Origin: Cellulophaga sp. F20128
Lineage (GTDB): Bacteria > Bacteroidota > Bacteroidia > Flavobacteriales > Flavobacteriaceae
Reading direction: 5' to 3'
Assembly (NCBI RefSeq): GCF_023015805.1
Contig: NZ_JALKBA010000001.1
Span: 186,001-250,000, forward strand
DNA: 64,000 bases
Under the pieces are notes generated by a model. That model saw nothing but the letters and a program-made list of their open reading frames with translations. It made no database searches and was not told where the DNA came from. Positions within the stretch are counted from its first letter, which is position 1. Every line of letters starts with the position of its first letter. Positions 26,812 through 36,687 of the stretch are shown one piece after another. The position numbers and the translations under genes were made by a program.

Positions 26812-27384
26812 TTAAAAAAGTTCATTAATATTTGCTGCAAATAGTTTTACGGCAATCGCTAACAAAATTACACCAAAAATTTTTCTAATGACACTTAAAC
26901 CATTATTTCCCAAGACTTTTTCTATACGCGCCGAAAACTTTAATACAATATACACCACTACAATATTTATAAAAATAGCAATTATAATATTTTCAACATA
27001 GTACTCTGCACGCAAAGACAACAAAGAAGTCATAGTTCCGGCACCTGCAATTAATGGAAAAGCAATAGGTACCACCGAAGCCGTTTCTGGCGCATCATCC
27101 TTATACAATGTTATCCCTAGAATCATTTCAATGGCCAAGAAAAAAATGATAAAAGAACCCGCTACGGCAAAAGAATTAACATCAATACCAATTAAATTTA
27201 AGATCTCTTCACCCACAAAAAGAAAGGCTACCATAATCACGGTTGCCACCAAGGAAGCTTTTTCAGATTGTATATGACCCACTTTTCCTCTTAGGCTTAT
27301 AATTATGGGAATACTCCCAATAATATCTATGACAGCAAAAAGAATCATACTTGCTGTTACTATTTCTTTAAAATCAAAATTCAT
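26812..27384 (-). CDS. MarC-family integral membrane protein
   Basis: Integral membrane protein of 190 residues from the ATG at 27384 (MNFDFKEIVTASMILFAVID); the longer frame starts at TTG 27411. The segment ILFAVIDIIGSIPIIISL and the six predicted helices match the MarC family (UPF0056). The family was once linked to multidrug resistance but is now regarded as of unknown function. It is read divergently from the DUF3109 gene, with facing promoters at 27409-27416 and 27481-27488. Confidence 0.88.
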   Translation of the reverse strand: MNFDFKEIVTASMILFAVIDIIGSIPIIISLRGKVGHIQSEKASLVATVIMVAFLFVGEEILNLIGIDVNSFAVAGSFIIFFLAIEMILGITLYKDDAPETASVVPIAFPLIAGAGTMTSLLSLRAEYYVENIIIAIFINIVVVYIVLKFSARIEKVLGNNGLSVIRKIFGVILLAIAVKLFAANINELF

Positions 27385-27408
27385 TCCTACAGTCTTTAAA
27401 AATCGCCA

Positions 27409-27416
27409 CAAATTTA
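27409..27416 (-). promoter_or_regulatory. -7 element before the MarC gene
   Basis: TAAATTTG on the minus strand matches TAnnTTTG, 24 bases before the ATG. No clear TTG was found upstream. Confidence 0.4.
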
Positions 27417-27480
27417 CATCGAATAATACGGTTATAGGTTACTTAATTGAAAAATTAATACTGCTTTAGTCTTAAAGAAG

Positions 27481-27488
27481 TATCTTTG
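27481..27488 (+). promoter_or_regulatory. -7 element before the DUF3109 gene
   Basis: TATCTTTG matches TAnnTTTG and lies 19 bases before the ATG. No TTG at the usual distance was seen. Confidence 0.45.
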
Positions 27489-27507
27489 CAAGAATTATAA
27501 AAAAACT

Positions 27508-28077
27508 ATGTTTCAAATAGGAAAAACCATTGTATCTGAAGAAATTATCGACAACGATTTTGTTTGCAATTTAACTGCCTGTAAAGGCGCTTGTTGTATA
27601 GACGGAGACGCAGGTGCCCCCTTAGAAGACAAAGAAACTGAAATCTTAGTAGACATATACCAAAGTGTAAAACCTTTTTTACGACCCGAAGGTATAGCTA
27701 CCATAGAAGATCAAGGTGCCTTTGTAAAGGGCGAAGATGGGGAATGGGAAACTCCCCTGGTCAATGGTAGTGAATGTGCTTATGTAGTTTTTGCCGACAA
27801 TGGAACTGCCAAATGTGGCTTAGAAGAGGCCTACAACCAAGGTGCTACCCAATGGAAAAAACCAGTTTCTTGTCATTTATACCCAGTTAGAACTAGGGAA
27901 TACTCAGAATTTACCAGCGTAAATTATCACAAATGGGAAATTTGCGATACTGCTTGTTCGCTTGGCAAAGAACTACAAGTGCCTATTTATAAATTTGTAA
28001 AGGAAGCCTTAATTCGGAAATTTGGTGAAAAATGGTATGCTGAATTAGAAATTGTAGCCAAAGAACACACTAAATAA
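27508..28077 (+). CDS. DUF3109-family Cys-rich protein
   Basis: A 189-residue cytoplasmic protein. It starts MFQIGKTIVSEEIIDNDFVC and has several conserved Cys groups: CNLTACKGACC near residue 24, then CGLEE, PVSCHLYPVR and WEICDTACSLGKE. This is DUF3109, related to YkgJ-type zinc or iron-sulfur cluster proteins of unknown function. The stop codon overlaps the stop of the convergent histidine kinase gene by 8 bases, so the two messages meet tail to tail. Confidence 0.88.
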   Translation: MFQIGKTIVSEEIIDNDFVCNLTACKGACCIDGDAGAPLEDKETEILVDIYQSVKPFLRPEGIATIEDQGAFVKGEDGEWETPLVNGSECAYVVFADNGTAKCGLEEAYNQGATQWKKPVSCHLYPVRTREYSEFTSVNYHKWEICDTACSLGKELQVPIYKFVKEALIRKFGEKWYAELEIVAKEHTK

Positions 28078-30037
28078 TAGGGATAGTTAATACCACTTCG
28101 GTACCTATTGCATTTTTATCATCATCAAACAAATCAACAAATTCTACATTAAAAGTATTTAAATAATCCTTAGAGAAATTTGCTAAGCGTTCTTTGGTAA
28201 TATTCACACCTAAAGATTTTCTTTTTAACACCTTATTTTCTTTAATCCTTTCCGATGCCGCCCTACCTATTCCGTTGTCTACAATGCTTATCTTAATATA
28301 TCCATCCTCTATTTTACTTATATGCATCGTAATTACCTTTTCTCCTTCCTTTGAAGACAAACCGTGCCACAAGGCATTTTCTAAAAAGGGCTGAAGAATT
28401 AAGGAGGGTATTTTAACATGCTCTACATCGACCGACTTGTCTATTGTATACGAAAAATCAATTTTATTAGAAAACCGAATGTTTTCTATATTCATATAAA
28501 GCTCTGCTGTTTCTAATTCATCTGCCAAGGAAATTTCTTTTAAGGAGGATGCTTCTAAAATCTTACGTACCAGCTTTGAAAACTTATTTAAATAATGAAC
28601 AGCATTCTTTTTTTCATTATTAATAATATAAAGTTTAATGGAGTTTAATGAATTAAATAAGAAATGTGGATTCATTTGGCTACGCAACATTTTCTGTTCT
28701 AAAGTCAACAACTTCCTTTCATTATTTAATTGATGTTGCCGATACAAAACAAATAAGATTGCTGTTAACAACAATAAAGCTACTCCCATAATTAAAAACG
28801 TTGCATTCGTTTTCTTTAGCTTTAAATGAGCAATTTCGAAGTCTTTTTTAAGGTTTTCAATTTCATTGGTTTTCTTTTCACTTTCATAGCGTACAATCAC
28901 ATCATTAACATACCTTAAGTTTCTTGCACTAGTAATTTCATCATCAAACTTAATGGCTCTTGTATAATAGTTTAAAGACTCCTTATAATTACCTCTAAGC
29001 GATTCCAATTCTGACATAAATTTGTACCCCATAGAAATTACACGTGGCATATTATGTTTTTTTGCAAGGTTTAACCCTCTTAAGATATGCGGTTCCGCTG
29101 TATCAAACCTATTAAGTTTCATGTTTGCCCAACCAATATTCATCTCAACAAAAACCGTAATATATTTATCACCCAACTCTTCAGACAATAACAATGCGGG
29201 CTCCAAAAGCGCTAATGCTTCCTTGGGCCTATCTTGCTTAATGTAAATCTGAGCAATACTGTTTCTGCAAATAACCCTGCCTTTATCAGAATTAATTTCA
29301 TTGTTATAACGCAAAGAAATTTCATAACTTCTAAGCGCTTCTTCTAGATTTCCCTGAGCTTCAAGAGACTCCCCTATGTTTTGATGATTAATGGCCAGCC
29401 CTAGTTTATTACCCAATTCTTCTTCCTGCTTTAGGGATCGTTTATAGTGATCTATAGCCAAGTTATATTGCTCTAGAATTTGGTATATATTTCCGATACT
29501 ATTGTGAGAAACATTAATGCTGCGCTTGAGTCCTTTAGTCCTATTTTCAGCACTCTCTGCAAGCTCCAAGGCTTTCTGATTGTAATCTAAAGCTGTTTTT
29601 ATAGCATCGCTCCTACGATACACAACACCCAACATATTTAAACTATAAACGGTAAATTCTAAATTATCTACTTCGGTGGCAATATCTAATGCGATCTCGT
29701 GTAGCTTTATTGCTTTTACATATTGCGCTAAGTTTCTGTATTTGGTGCCCAACTGGTTGTAGGCAAAAATTTGCCCAATGGCATACTTATGCGCTACAGA
29801 TTCCTTTATAAAATACCGCATTAACACAGTATCTTGTTTCTTCGCACCTAGAACCCCCTCAATTTCTAAATAGGTTTTTGATTTTGCCTTAACAATACTA
29901 TCTATTTTATGCTTAAAAATATCCGTATTTGACTGCGCAGCACCAGACATAGAACTAAAAATCACAAACAGGCACAACAACCGTATACATACTTGTACCG
30001 TTGATTGTGACCCTTTATTTGATTTTTTTAAATTCAT
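28070..30037 (-). CDS. TPR-containing sensor histidine kinase (LytS type)
   Basis: A 655-residue sensor kinase. It has an N-terminal signal or anchor helix (about 15-35) and then tetratricopeptide-like repeats (about 70-380) outside the membrane, for example LEEALRSYEISLRYN and YKESLNYYTRAIKFD. One membrane helix (about 405-425) follows, then a coiled linker and a His_kinase domain with LRSQMNPHFLFNSLNS (phospho-His about residue 457). The C-terminal ATPase fold has DNGIGRAASERI. The TPR region could bind a partner or peptide signal. The response regulator gene is directly upstream, 6 bases away. Confidence 0.92.
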   Translation of the reverse strand: MNLKKSNKGSQSTVQVCIRLLCLFVIFSSMSGAAQSNTDIFKHKIDSIVKAKSKTYLEIEGVLGAKKQDTVLMRYFIKESVAHKYAIGQIFAYNQLGTKYRNLAQYVKAIKLHEIALDIATEVDNLEFTVYSLNMLGVVYRRSDAIKTALDYNQKALELAESAENRTKGLKRSINVSHNSIGNIYQILEQYNLAIDHYKRSLKQEEELGNKLGLAINHQNIGESLEAQGNLEEALRSYEISLRYNNEINSDKGRVICRNSIAQIYIKQDRPKEALALLEPALLLSEELGDKYITVFVEMNIGWANMKLNRFDTAEPHILRGLNLAKKHNMPRVISMGYKFMSELESLRGNYKESLNYYTRAIKFDDEITSARNLRYVNDVIVRYESEKKTNEIENLKKDFEIAHLKLKKTNATFLIMGVALLLLTAILFVLYRQHQLNNERKLLTLEQKMLRSQMNPHFLFNSLNSIKLYIINNEKKNAVHYLNKFSKLVRKILEASSLKEISLADELETAELYMNIENIRFSNKIDFSYTIDKSVDVEHVKIPSLILQPFLENALWHGLSSKEGEKVITMHISKIEDGYIKISIVDNGIGRAASERIKENKVLKRKSLGVNITKERLANFSKDYLNTFNVEFVDLFDDDKNAIGTEVVLTIPII

Positions 30038-30043
30038 AGAAAT

Positions 30044-30778
30044 TTACAACAAATCTAAAAAGTCAGATTTTTTTTGTCTAGAAACAGGGATTTTATGGTT
30101 AGACTGTAAGACTACATAACCATCGGTCTTAATAAACTCTTTTATCTTATTTAAATTTACAACATACGAATTATGAACTCTAAAAAAGTCTTCGTTTGGC
30201 AATAATTCATTGACCTCTTTAAGTTTCTTGGTCAATACAATTTTTTGTCCATTTTCTAAAAAAATAGTACTGTAATTCCCGTCAGATTCTGCATATAAAA
30301 TATCATTGCTATCCAAAAATAAAAGCTTACCATCCGTATTGAGCGTAATTCTTTTTTGGCCTGAGTTGGAATTTAAATTTAACAATATTTTTTCCAGTCT
30401 ATTTACTGTGTTATTCTTTAAATTATATTTCTTGATCTTGGCAATTGTATCATTTAAATCATCGGTATCAATTGGTTTTAATAGATAATCAATCGCTTCA
30501 TTTTTTAATGCTTTTATTGCGTATTGATTATATGCTGTCGTAATAATTACTGGAAAATCTTTATTTTTTATTTTCTGAATAAACTGAAATCCATCCATAA
30601 TAGGCATTTCTATATCTAAAAAAAGACAATCTGGCTTGTTATTTTCTAAATAATTTAAAGCCTCAAAAGGGTCTGTAAATGAAGCAACCACCTTAATTTC
30701 ACTACTGAAATTGGTTAGCTCCCACGTTAAACTTTGGAGTGCTTTTTCTTCATCATCTATTAGTACTGCTTCTAGCAT
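30044..30778 (-). CDS. LytTR-family response regulator
   Basis: A 244-residue response regulator from the ATG at 30778 (MLEAVLIDDEEKAL); the longer frame begins at TTG. The receiver domain has acidic residues D8/D9, the phospho-acceptor D55 in LFLDIEMPIMDG and a conserved Lys in YLLKPIDTDDL. The C-terminal half is a LytTR DNA-binding domain (LYAESDGNYSTIFLENGQ; FFRVHNSYVVNLNKIKEF). It is the first gene of a two-gene unit with its cognate kinase; no target gene is evident. Confidence 0.93.
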   Translation of the reverse strand: MLEAVLIDDEEKALQSLTWELTNFSSEIKVVASFTDPFEALNYLENNKPDCLFLDIEMPIMDGFQFIQKIKNKDFPVIITTAYNQYAIKALKNEAIDYLLKPIDTDDLNDTIAKIKKYNLKNNTVNRLEKILLNLNSNSGQKRITLNTDGKLLFLDSNDILYAESDGNYSTIFLENGQKIVLTKKLKEVNELLPNEDFFRVHNSYVVNLNKIKEFIKTDGYVVLQSNHKIPVSRQKKSDFLDLL

Positions 30779-30796
30779 ATTATATATTAAAGTACA

Positions 30797-30804
30797 CAAA
30801 AATA
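30797..30804 (-). promoter_or_regulatory. -7 element of the two-component operon
   Basis: TATTTTTG on the minus strand matches TAnnTTTG, 18 bases before the regulator ATG. A possible TTTG lies about 23 bases upstream. Confidence 0.45.
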
Positions 30805-31024
30805 CGGTGTAAAGAACAAAAGGAAATCAAAATTGTATGATTGGTTTACTATCGAGTATTATTCGCGGCAAAATACAGATAAACAGCATTTTACAAAATA
30901 CACAGGTTTTTTTACCAAATATACATAACCAAATTACTTAGCTTTTTAATGTCCTAATTTAGCATAAGCTTAATTACATCAATAATTTTAGTATTAGGAT
31001 TAATAATTCAAAAACTCCCAAATT

Positions 31025-31174
31025 ATGAAAAAATGTGTTCTTATGTTTAGTGTTCTATTATTATTAATAATATTCGCTTCAATCGTTGAAAATAACCAAA
31101 CCCAACAAGAAACCGATGTATTATTATCTAACAATCATATAAGCGACTCCTTATGGGCAAGCTCAAAACATTAA
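31025..31174 (+). CDS. Small signal-peptide-like hypothetical protein
   Basis: A 49-residue open frame in a long gap. It starts MKKCVLMFSVLLLLIIFASI, a good signal peptide or membrane anchor. A polar tail (VENNQTQQETDVLLSNNHIS onward) follows and the frame ends at TAA. The same frame stays open again from about 31278 to 31639, after further stops near 31238 and 31274. A decayed longer gene is therefore possible. No family is recognised, and chance in AT-rich DNA cannot be ruled out. Confidence 0.35.
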   Translation: MKKCVLMFSVLLLLIIFASIVENNQTQQETDVLLSNNHISDSLWASSKH

Positions 31175-31689
31175 TACCATTATCGCAAAAAGCAATATTA
31201 TGTAACCACCAAACTACAAACTTACGATCCGTTTAGATAGCGTGTTATTAAACGAACATGTCACTTTAACTAACAGCCTATCATAAATTTTACCAATACT
31301 GAATTTAAATTTGGTTGGTTTAATGGTTTCGGGGGGAACTACCTTAATCAACTAATTTTTATTTGGGTATTTTTTAGTTGGATCGTAAAAGTTTGGTGTA
31401 TCATAAAATTGGAATCTCTTCCGCAAACCACTGATCCTCAAAATATACTTTTTGGTTTATTTTTTAGTCCCGTTTTTTATCCAAAAACCCTTAAAAAAGT
31501 TATCTTTCCTACAAAGGCAACAAACATCACTAGTCAGGTTACATTTCAACATTCTGTGTTAAAAACTTTGTGCCCTAATTGCAAAAAAGGGCTTTACAAA
31601 TTGACAACATTTTACAATCTTTGTTATCCCCAAGCGTAAGGAAATTTTCGCCTTACCATTTTAGAATCGTTATAATCCAAAATTAAATT
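31175..31689. other. Gap before nrdB, no confident gene
   Basis: About 515 bases. An open frame at 31409-31639 (76 codons) has no recognisable protein character and starts inside the frame noted for 31025. A weak hairpin (GCCC at about 31572, GGGC at about 31589) precedes nrdB. The promoter was not located; AATCTTTG at about 31613 is only a partial -7 match. Confidence 0.3.
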
Positions 31690-32673
31690 ATGTCCGCAGC
31701 AATTGAACCTATTTTAGAAAAAAATGAAGATAGATTTGTAATCTTTCCGATAAAACATAATGACTTATGGGATTGGTACAAAAAATGTGAAGCGAGTTTC
31801 TGGACGGCTGAAGAAATAGATTTGCACGCAGATTTAAACGACTGGAATAACAAACTAAATGATGACGAACGCTATTTTGTAAAACACATCTTAGCCTTTT
31901 TTGCTGCTTCTGATGGAATTGTAAATGAAAACTTAGCAGAAAATTTTGTTAGTGAAGTGCAATATGCAGAGGCTAAATTCTTTTATGGTTTTCAAATAAT
32001 GATGGAAAACATTCATTCTGAAACCTACTCCTTATTGATTGACACCTACGTAAAAGACGAAAAGGAAAAGGATATTTTATTCCACGCCTTAGAAAACTTT
32101 CCCGCCATTAGAAAAAAAGCAGATTGGGCATTAAAATGGATAGACTCTCCAAGTTTTGCAGAGCGTTTAATTGCTTTTGCTGCTGTTGAAGGAATTTTCT
32201 TTTCGGGATCATTCTGTTCTATTTTTTGGTTAAAGAAAAGAGGCTTAATGCCCGGATTAACCTTCTCTAACGAATTAATTTCCAGAGACGAAGGGATGCA
32301 TTGTGATTATGCAGTTCACTTACACAACAACCACTTAATAAACAAAGTGCCTAAAGCGCGTATTACAGAAATACTTGTAGATGCTTTAGACATAGAAAGA
32401 GAATTTATTACAGAATCTTTGCCAGCTAGTTTAATAGGTATGAACTCTAAATTAATGACTCAATATTTAGAATTTGTAACAGACCGTTTGCTTGTTGAAT
32501 TAGAATGTGATAAGGTGTACAACTCTACCAATCCATTTGACTTTATGGATATGATTTCACTTCAAGGAAAAACAAATTTCTTTGAAAAAAGAGTAGCTGA
32601 ATACCAAAAATCTGGTGTCACTAATAAAGATGGTGATGATGCACAGAAAATTAGCTTCGACGCAGATTTTTAG
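31690..32673 (+). CDS. nrdB: Ribonucleoside-diphosphate reductase, beta (radical) subunit
   Basis: Class Ia ribonucleotide reductase small subunit, 327 residues, a helical ferritin-like protein that generates the tyrosyl radical. Metal ligands expected from eukaryotic R2 are all visible: D75 ([10 protein letters not shown]), E106 and H109 in [11 protein letters not shown]167, and E201 with H204 in RDEGMHCDY. The radical tyrosine is Y113. It is strongly similar to the eukaryote-type R2. It precedes nrdA with a 115-base gap, the reverse of the usual nrdA-nrdB order. Confidence 0.95.
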   Translation: MSAAIEPILEKNEDRFVIFPIKHNDLWDWYKKCEASFWTAEEIDLHADLNDWNNKLNDDERYFVKHILAFFAASDGIVNENLAENFVSEVQYAEAKFFYGFQIMMENIHSETYSLLIDTYVKDEKEKDILFHALENFPAIRKKADWALKWIDSPSFAERLIAFAAVEGIFFSGSFCSIFWLKKRGLMPGLTFSNELISRDEGMHCDYAVHLHNNHLINKVPKARITEILVDALDIEREFITESLPASLIGMNSKLMTQYLEFVTDRLLVELECDKVYNSTNPFDFMDMISLQGKTNFFEKRVAEYQKSGVTNKDGDDAQKISFDADF

Positions 32674-32788
32674 ATTAAACCCATATATTTTAGGAGATTT
32701 TCCTAAAAAATAACTTAAAAAAATAACCCATTTGTTAAATCCCTAAAGATTTGACCTAACCAACGTATCACTAAAAAACATTTGTAGC

Positions 32789-35251
32789 ATGTATGTAGTA
32801 AAAAGAGACGGCAGAAAAGAAATAGTAATGTTCGATAAGATTACGGCAAGAGTTCGTAAGCTTTGTTATGGACTTAACCCATTAGTAGATCCATTAAAAG
32901 TTGCTATGCGTGTAATAGAAGGCTTGTACGACTCTGTTACAACCTCTGAGCTAGACAATTTAGCCGCTGAAATTGCAGCTACCATGACTACAACACATCC
33001 GGACTACGCAAAATTAGCAGCCCGTATATCTGTTTCTAACCTACATAAAAACACAAAAAAATCCTTCTCAGAAACTATGAAGGACCTTTATTTCTATGTT
33101 AACCCTAGAACAGATAAGAAAGCTCCTCTCTTGTCTGATGAAGTCTACAAAGTGATTATGGAGAATGCAGAAAGGCTAGATTCTACAATAATATACAACC
33201 GTGATTTTAGTTACGATTATTTTGGATTTAAAACATTAGAACGCTCTTACCTGCTTAAACTGAATGGCAAAATAGCGGAACGCCCACAACACATGCTTAT
33301 GCGTGTTTCCATAGGAATTCATTTAAATGATTTAGAGTCGGCCATAGAAACCTATGAGCTTATGTCTAAAAAATACTTTACACACGCTACGCCAACCCTA
33401 TTTAATTCTGGAACACCAAAACCACAGATGTCTTCTTGCTTTTTATTAGCGATGCAAGATGATAGTATTGATGGTATATATGACACCTTAAAGCAAACCG
33501 CTAAGATCTCTCAATCTGCAGGAGGAATAGGATTATCTATACACAATGTAAGAGCTACAGGATCTTATATAGCTGGCACCAATGGAACTTCAAATGGTGT
33601 TGTTCCAATGTTGCGAGTTTATAACGATACAGCCCGTTATGTAGATCAAGGTGGAGGAAAAAGAAAAGGTAGTTTTGCGGTGTACGTTGAACCATGGCAT
33701 GCCGATATTTTTGAATTTTTAGATCTTAAGAAAAACCACGGTAAAGAAGAAATGCGTGCACGTGATCTTTTTTACGCCATGTGGATTCCAGATTTATTTA
33801 TGAAACGAGTAGAGGCAAATCAAGAATGGACCTTAATGTGTCCAAATGAATGCCCAGACTTATACAAAAAGCACGGTGATGAGTTTGACACTGCTTACCT
33901 TAAATTTGAAGCCGACGGAAAAGGCAGAAAAACAGTAAAAGCACGTGAATTATGGGAAAAAATACTAGAATCTCAAATAGAAACTGGTACTCCCTACATG
34001 CTGTACAAAGATGCCGCTAACCGAAAGAGCAACCAGAAAAACCTAGGAACAATACGTTCGTCAAATTTATGTACAGAAATTATGGAGTACACCTCTCCTG
34101 ATGAAGTTGCTGTATGTAATTTGGCTTCCATTGCCTTACCGATGTTCGTTAAAAATGGTGAGTTTGATCACAAAGAGTTGTTCCGCGTAACCAAACAAGT
34201 TACACGCAACTTAAACAAGGTAATAGATAGAAATTACTATCCTGTAAAAGAAGCTGAAAACTCTAATATGCGTCATAGACCAATTGGCCTAGGCGTACAA
34301 GGGCTTGCAGATGCATTTATAATGATGCGTATGCCGTTTACCAGTGATGAGGCAAAAAATCTGAATCAAGAAATCTTTGAAACACTTTATTTTGCTGCAC
34401 TTACTGCATCAATGGAAATGGCAAAAGAAGAAGGTACTTACTCTACCTACGAAGGCTCTCCTATTTCACAAGGAGATTTTCAACACAATTTATGGGGCAT
34501 TCAAGATGATGAACTTTCTGGTCGTTGGGATTGGGGAAAATTGCGTAAAACAATTCAAAAAAATGGTGTTAGAAATTCACTTTTGGTTGCACCTATGCCA
34601 ACAGCATCTACATCTCAAATATTAGGAAACAACGAATGTTTTGAACCTTATACCTCTAATATCTATACCCGTAGAGTATTATCTGGAGAATTTATTGTAG
34701 TAAACAAACACTTATTGGAAGATTTGGTACAACTGGGTCTTTGGAACGAAAACCTTAAACAAGAGTTAATGCGTGCCAACGGTTCAATTCAACATATCGA
34801 TATTATTCCACAAGAAATCAAAGAACTATACAAAACTGTTTGGGAATTGAGTATGAAAGACATTATAGATATGTCTAGACATCGTGGGTATTTTATTGAC
34901 CAGAGTCAGTCTCTAAACTTATTTATGGAAAATGCCAACTATTCCAAGTTAACGTCTATGCATTTTTACGCATGGAAAAGTGGACTTAAAACGGGAATGT
35001 ATTACCTAAGAACAAAGGCAGCAGTAGATGCCATTAAATTCACCTTAGATAATGCGAAGAAAAAGGAAGCTCCTGTTAACGTAATGGCTGAAGCAGAAGT
35101 GACTGTAGCTACAGAAATAAAGGTTACACCATCTCCAGTACAACCAGAGGAAACTAATATAGAGCCAATGACAGCTTCAGAAATGAAAGCACTTATTGCA
35201 CAGGCGAAAGCAGGTGAAGCAGATGACGATTGTCTTATGTGCGGTTCTTAA
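32789..35251 (+). CDS. nrdA: Ribonucleoside-diphosphate reductase, alpha (catalytic) subunit
   Basis: Class Ia RNR large subunit, 820 residues, which reduces ribonucleoside diphosphates for DNA synthesis. Residues 1-90 are an ATP-cone ([18 protein letters not shown]), the site of dATP feedback. The active-site cysteines are in SSCFLL (C217), NLCTEIME (about 428) and [22 protein letters not shown] is the phosphate-binding loop. The C-terminal DDCLMCGS carries the redox-shuttle cysteine pair re-reduced by thioredoxin. A proline/glutamate-rich linker precedes that tail. A terminator follows at 35276. Confidence 0.96.
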   Translation: MYVVKRDGRKEIVMFDKITARVRKLCYGLNPLVDPLKVAMRVIEGLYDSVTTSELDNLAAEIAATMTTTHPDYAKLAARISVSNLHKNTKKSFSETMKDLYFYVNPRTDKKAPLLSDEVYKVIMENAERLDSTIIYNRDFSYDYFGFKTLERSYLLKLNGKIAERPQHMLMRVSIGIHLNDLESAIETYELMSKKYFTHATPTLFNSGTPKPQMSSCFLLAMQDDSIDGIYDTLKQTAKISQSAGGIGLSIHNVRATGSYIAGTNGTSNGVVPMLRVYNDTARYVDQGGGKRKGSFAVYVEPWHADIFEFLDLKKNHGKEEMRARDLFYAMWIPDLFMKRVEANQEWTLMCPNECPDLYKKHGDEFDTAYLKFEADGKGRKTVKARELWEKILESQIETGTPYMLYKDAANRKSNQKNLGTIRSSNLCTEIMEYTSPDEVAVCNLASIALPMFVKNGEFDHKELFRVTKQVTRNLNKVIDRNYYPVKEAENSNMRHRPIGLGVQGLADAFIMMRMPFTSDEAKNLNQEIFETLYFAALTASMEMAKEEGTYSTYEGSPISQGDFQHNLWGIQDDELSGRWDWGKLRKTIQKNGVRNSLLVAPMPTASTSQILGNNECFEPYTSNIYTRRVLSGEFIVVNKHLLEDLVQLGLWNENLKQELMRANGSIQHIDIIPQEIKELYKTVWELSMKDIIDMSRHRGYFIDQSQSLNLFMENANYSKLTSMHFYAWKSGLKTGMYYLRTKAAVDAIKFTLDNAKKKEAPVNVMAEAEVTVATEIKVTPSPVQPEETNIEPMTASEMKALIAQAKAGEADDDCLMCGS

Positions 35252-35275
35252 AAAAATCTAAACTTCTCCATACAA

Positions 35276-35309
35276 AACCTCACTAAATGAAATACAGTGA
35301 GGTTTTTTT
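35276..35309 (+). terminator. Rho-independent terminator after nrdA
   Basis: Perfect 9-base stem (35276-35284 and 35296-35304) and a T run, 25 bases after the nrdA stop. Confidence 0.85.
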
Positions 35310-35346
35310 GATTTCTACTCTTAAAAGAAAAACTGGAGCAATAAAA

Positions 35347-35382
35347 AAAAGCACGCTCAACTAATTAGTTGAGCGTGCTTTT
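35347..35382 (-). terminator. 36-base perfect palindrome, probably a bidirectional terminator
   Basis: Two 18-base arms (35347-35364 and 35365-35382) are exact reverse complements with no spacer. The GC-rich centre of each arm (GCACGCTCAAC) is flanked by A and T runs, so both strands end in T. It lies 39 bases past the stop of the 27-residue minus-strand frame at 35422-35505 and would end that transcript. Confidence 0.7.
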
Positions 35383-35421
35383 CTTGCTCAGTATAAACTA
35401 AACAACAGAATGTGAACTGTA

Positions 35422-35505
35422 TTATTTCTTAACCCTTCGCCTAATTACCGTAGAGTAAATTAATGCTGTGGTATATATAATCAGTAAAATGAAATAATTT
35501 TCCAT
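35422..35505 (-). CDS. 27-residue single-pass membrane miniprotein
   Basis: An open frame MENYFILLIIYTTALIYSTV followed by IRRRVKK, with ATG 35503-35505 and TAA 35422-35424. It is one hydrophobic helix with a strongly basic C-terminal tail, so the tail should stay in the cytoplasm. A strong hairpin terminator lies just downstream on the same strand, which supports a separate short transcript. It has the size and shape of tiny subunits or stabilising peptides of membrane complexes (KdpF- or CcoS-like size) but matches none clearly. Nothing else is seen in 35505-35673. Confidence 0.5.
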   Translation of the reverse strand: MENYFILLIIYTTALIYSTVIRRRVKK

Positions 35506-35673
35506 AATAGTATTGTTGTATGTGTTACTATATATGCTGTATTAAACCTACATTATATATACGTTATGAAAATACAAAAAGATTGCATACAACCAAAAAA
35601 AACCACACTTAATCGATAGGAAATCACATTTTTTAACTTTTTGTTAAGTTTTTTTAATATTCCGTTAAAAGAC

Positions 35674-35703
35674 AAAGCTTACATCCTTTCAGATGTAAGC
35701 TTT
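35674..35703 (-). terminator. Terminator of the GMC/TIM-barrel operon
   Basis: Perfect 12-base stem (35674-35685 and 35692-35703) with a 6-base loop, 24 bases past the stop of the TIM-barrel gene. The T tract on the minus strand is short (GTCTTTT). Confidence 0.7.
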
Positions 35704-35727
35704 CATTATGTCAAAAAAAACAATACC

Positions 35728-36651
35728 CTACAAAAAGTTATCAACCTCCTTATAGGCATTAATAACTGCCAGCTCCCCTTCTTTATTCGGTCTAGAGTTA
35801 CCGTGTTCCATTCCTAAGATACCGTCAAATTTCTTACTATGAATATATTTAAACACATTTTTGTAGTTTATCTCTCCAGTAGTTGGTTCTTTTCTTCCCG
35901 GATTATCTCCTATTTGAATATAGGCGATTTCGTCCCACGTAAGCTCCATGTTATGAATAAGGTGCCCCTCCGTTTTTTGCATGTGGTAGATATCGTATAA
36001 TATTTTACAAGAAGGACTATTTACACCTTTACATATAAGGTAACTCTGCTCTGAAGTTTGTAAATGGAGATCTGGAGAATCAGATAATGGCTCTAACACC
36101 ATAACCAAGCCATGCGGCTCAAAAATTTCAGCTCCTCTACGCAATGCCTCAATAACATTTGCATTCTGAATGCCTATAGGCAATCTCCTCTCGTAAGCAC
36201 CAGGTACAACGGTCATCCATTTTGCATTAACCCGTTTGGCAACTTCTACAGCTTTTCTACAACCCTCTAAAAAAATATCTACATTCTCTTTTTTTCCTGC
36301 GGCTAAGGTATTGGCCATATTACCCCCTTTATCTACAACAAAAACACCCATATCCATGTTTCTCTTGGCTAAGGCTTCCCCCATTTTTGTTTGTAATGAT
36401 AGATCACGCCCCATCATACCATTATCTTCTATAGCCGTAAAACCTTCGTCTGCCATAAAATTTATTTGGTCTATAGGATCATTTCCTGCATGATTTCTAA
36501 ACATACCAAGATGTGGAGCATATTTTAGGTTAAATTTATGTGCTGCCAAGCCATTTCCTTTATTTGCTGAAAAAGCATACGAATGTGCCCCCCCTAATGT
36601 CACTGCCCCACTGGAAAGTGCTGTTTTCTGTATAAAACTTCTTCTTTTCAT
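35728..36651 (-). CDS. Exported hydroxypyruvate-isomerase-like TIM-barrel protein
   Basis: A 307-residue xylose-isomerase-like TIM barrel of the sugar phosphate isomerase/epimerase or hydroxypyruvate isomerase group. The start MKRRSFIQKTALSSGAVTLG is a twin-arginine-type signal, so a folded protein is probably exported. Strand-end residues typical of the metal site are seen in MVLEPLSDSPDLHL, KILYDIYHMQKTEGHL, and GILGMEHGNSRPNKEG. It is the last of three genes on this strand, 36 bases after the gluconate-2-dehydrogenase-subunit-like gene. It may act on the keto-sugar made by the GMC enzyme; this is inferred from position. Confidence 0.8.
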   Translation of the reverse strand: MKRRSFIQKTALSSGAVTLGGAHSYAFSANKGNGLAAHKFNLKYAPHLGMFRNHAGNDPIDQINFMADEGFTAIEDNGMMGRDLSLQTKMGEALAKRNMDMGVFVVDKGGNMANTLAAGKKENVDIFLEGCRKAVEVAKRVNAKWMTVVPGAYERRLPIGIQNANVIEALRRGAEIFEPHGLVMVLEPLSDSPDLHLQTSEQSYLICKGVNSPSCKILYDIYHMQKTEGHLIHNMELTWDEIAYIQIGDNPGRKEPTTGEINYKNVFKYIHSKKFDGILGMEHGNSRPNKEGELAVINAYKEVDNFL

Positions 36652-36687
36652 ATTTAGGTATTAGTTGTTATTTAAAGTTTTTATTTG

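Noticed and set aside
31409-31639. 76-codon frame before nrdB as a gene
   Set aside because: No recognisable domain, an unlikely amino-acid make-up, and it is only a segment of a frame broken upstream by stops.
31605-31640. TTATCCCCA as a DnaA box controlling nrdB
   Set aside because: Only one imperfect copy is present, and no supporting cluster of boxes or known case in this group was identified from the sequence.
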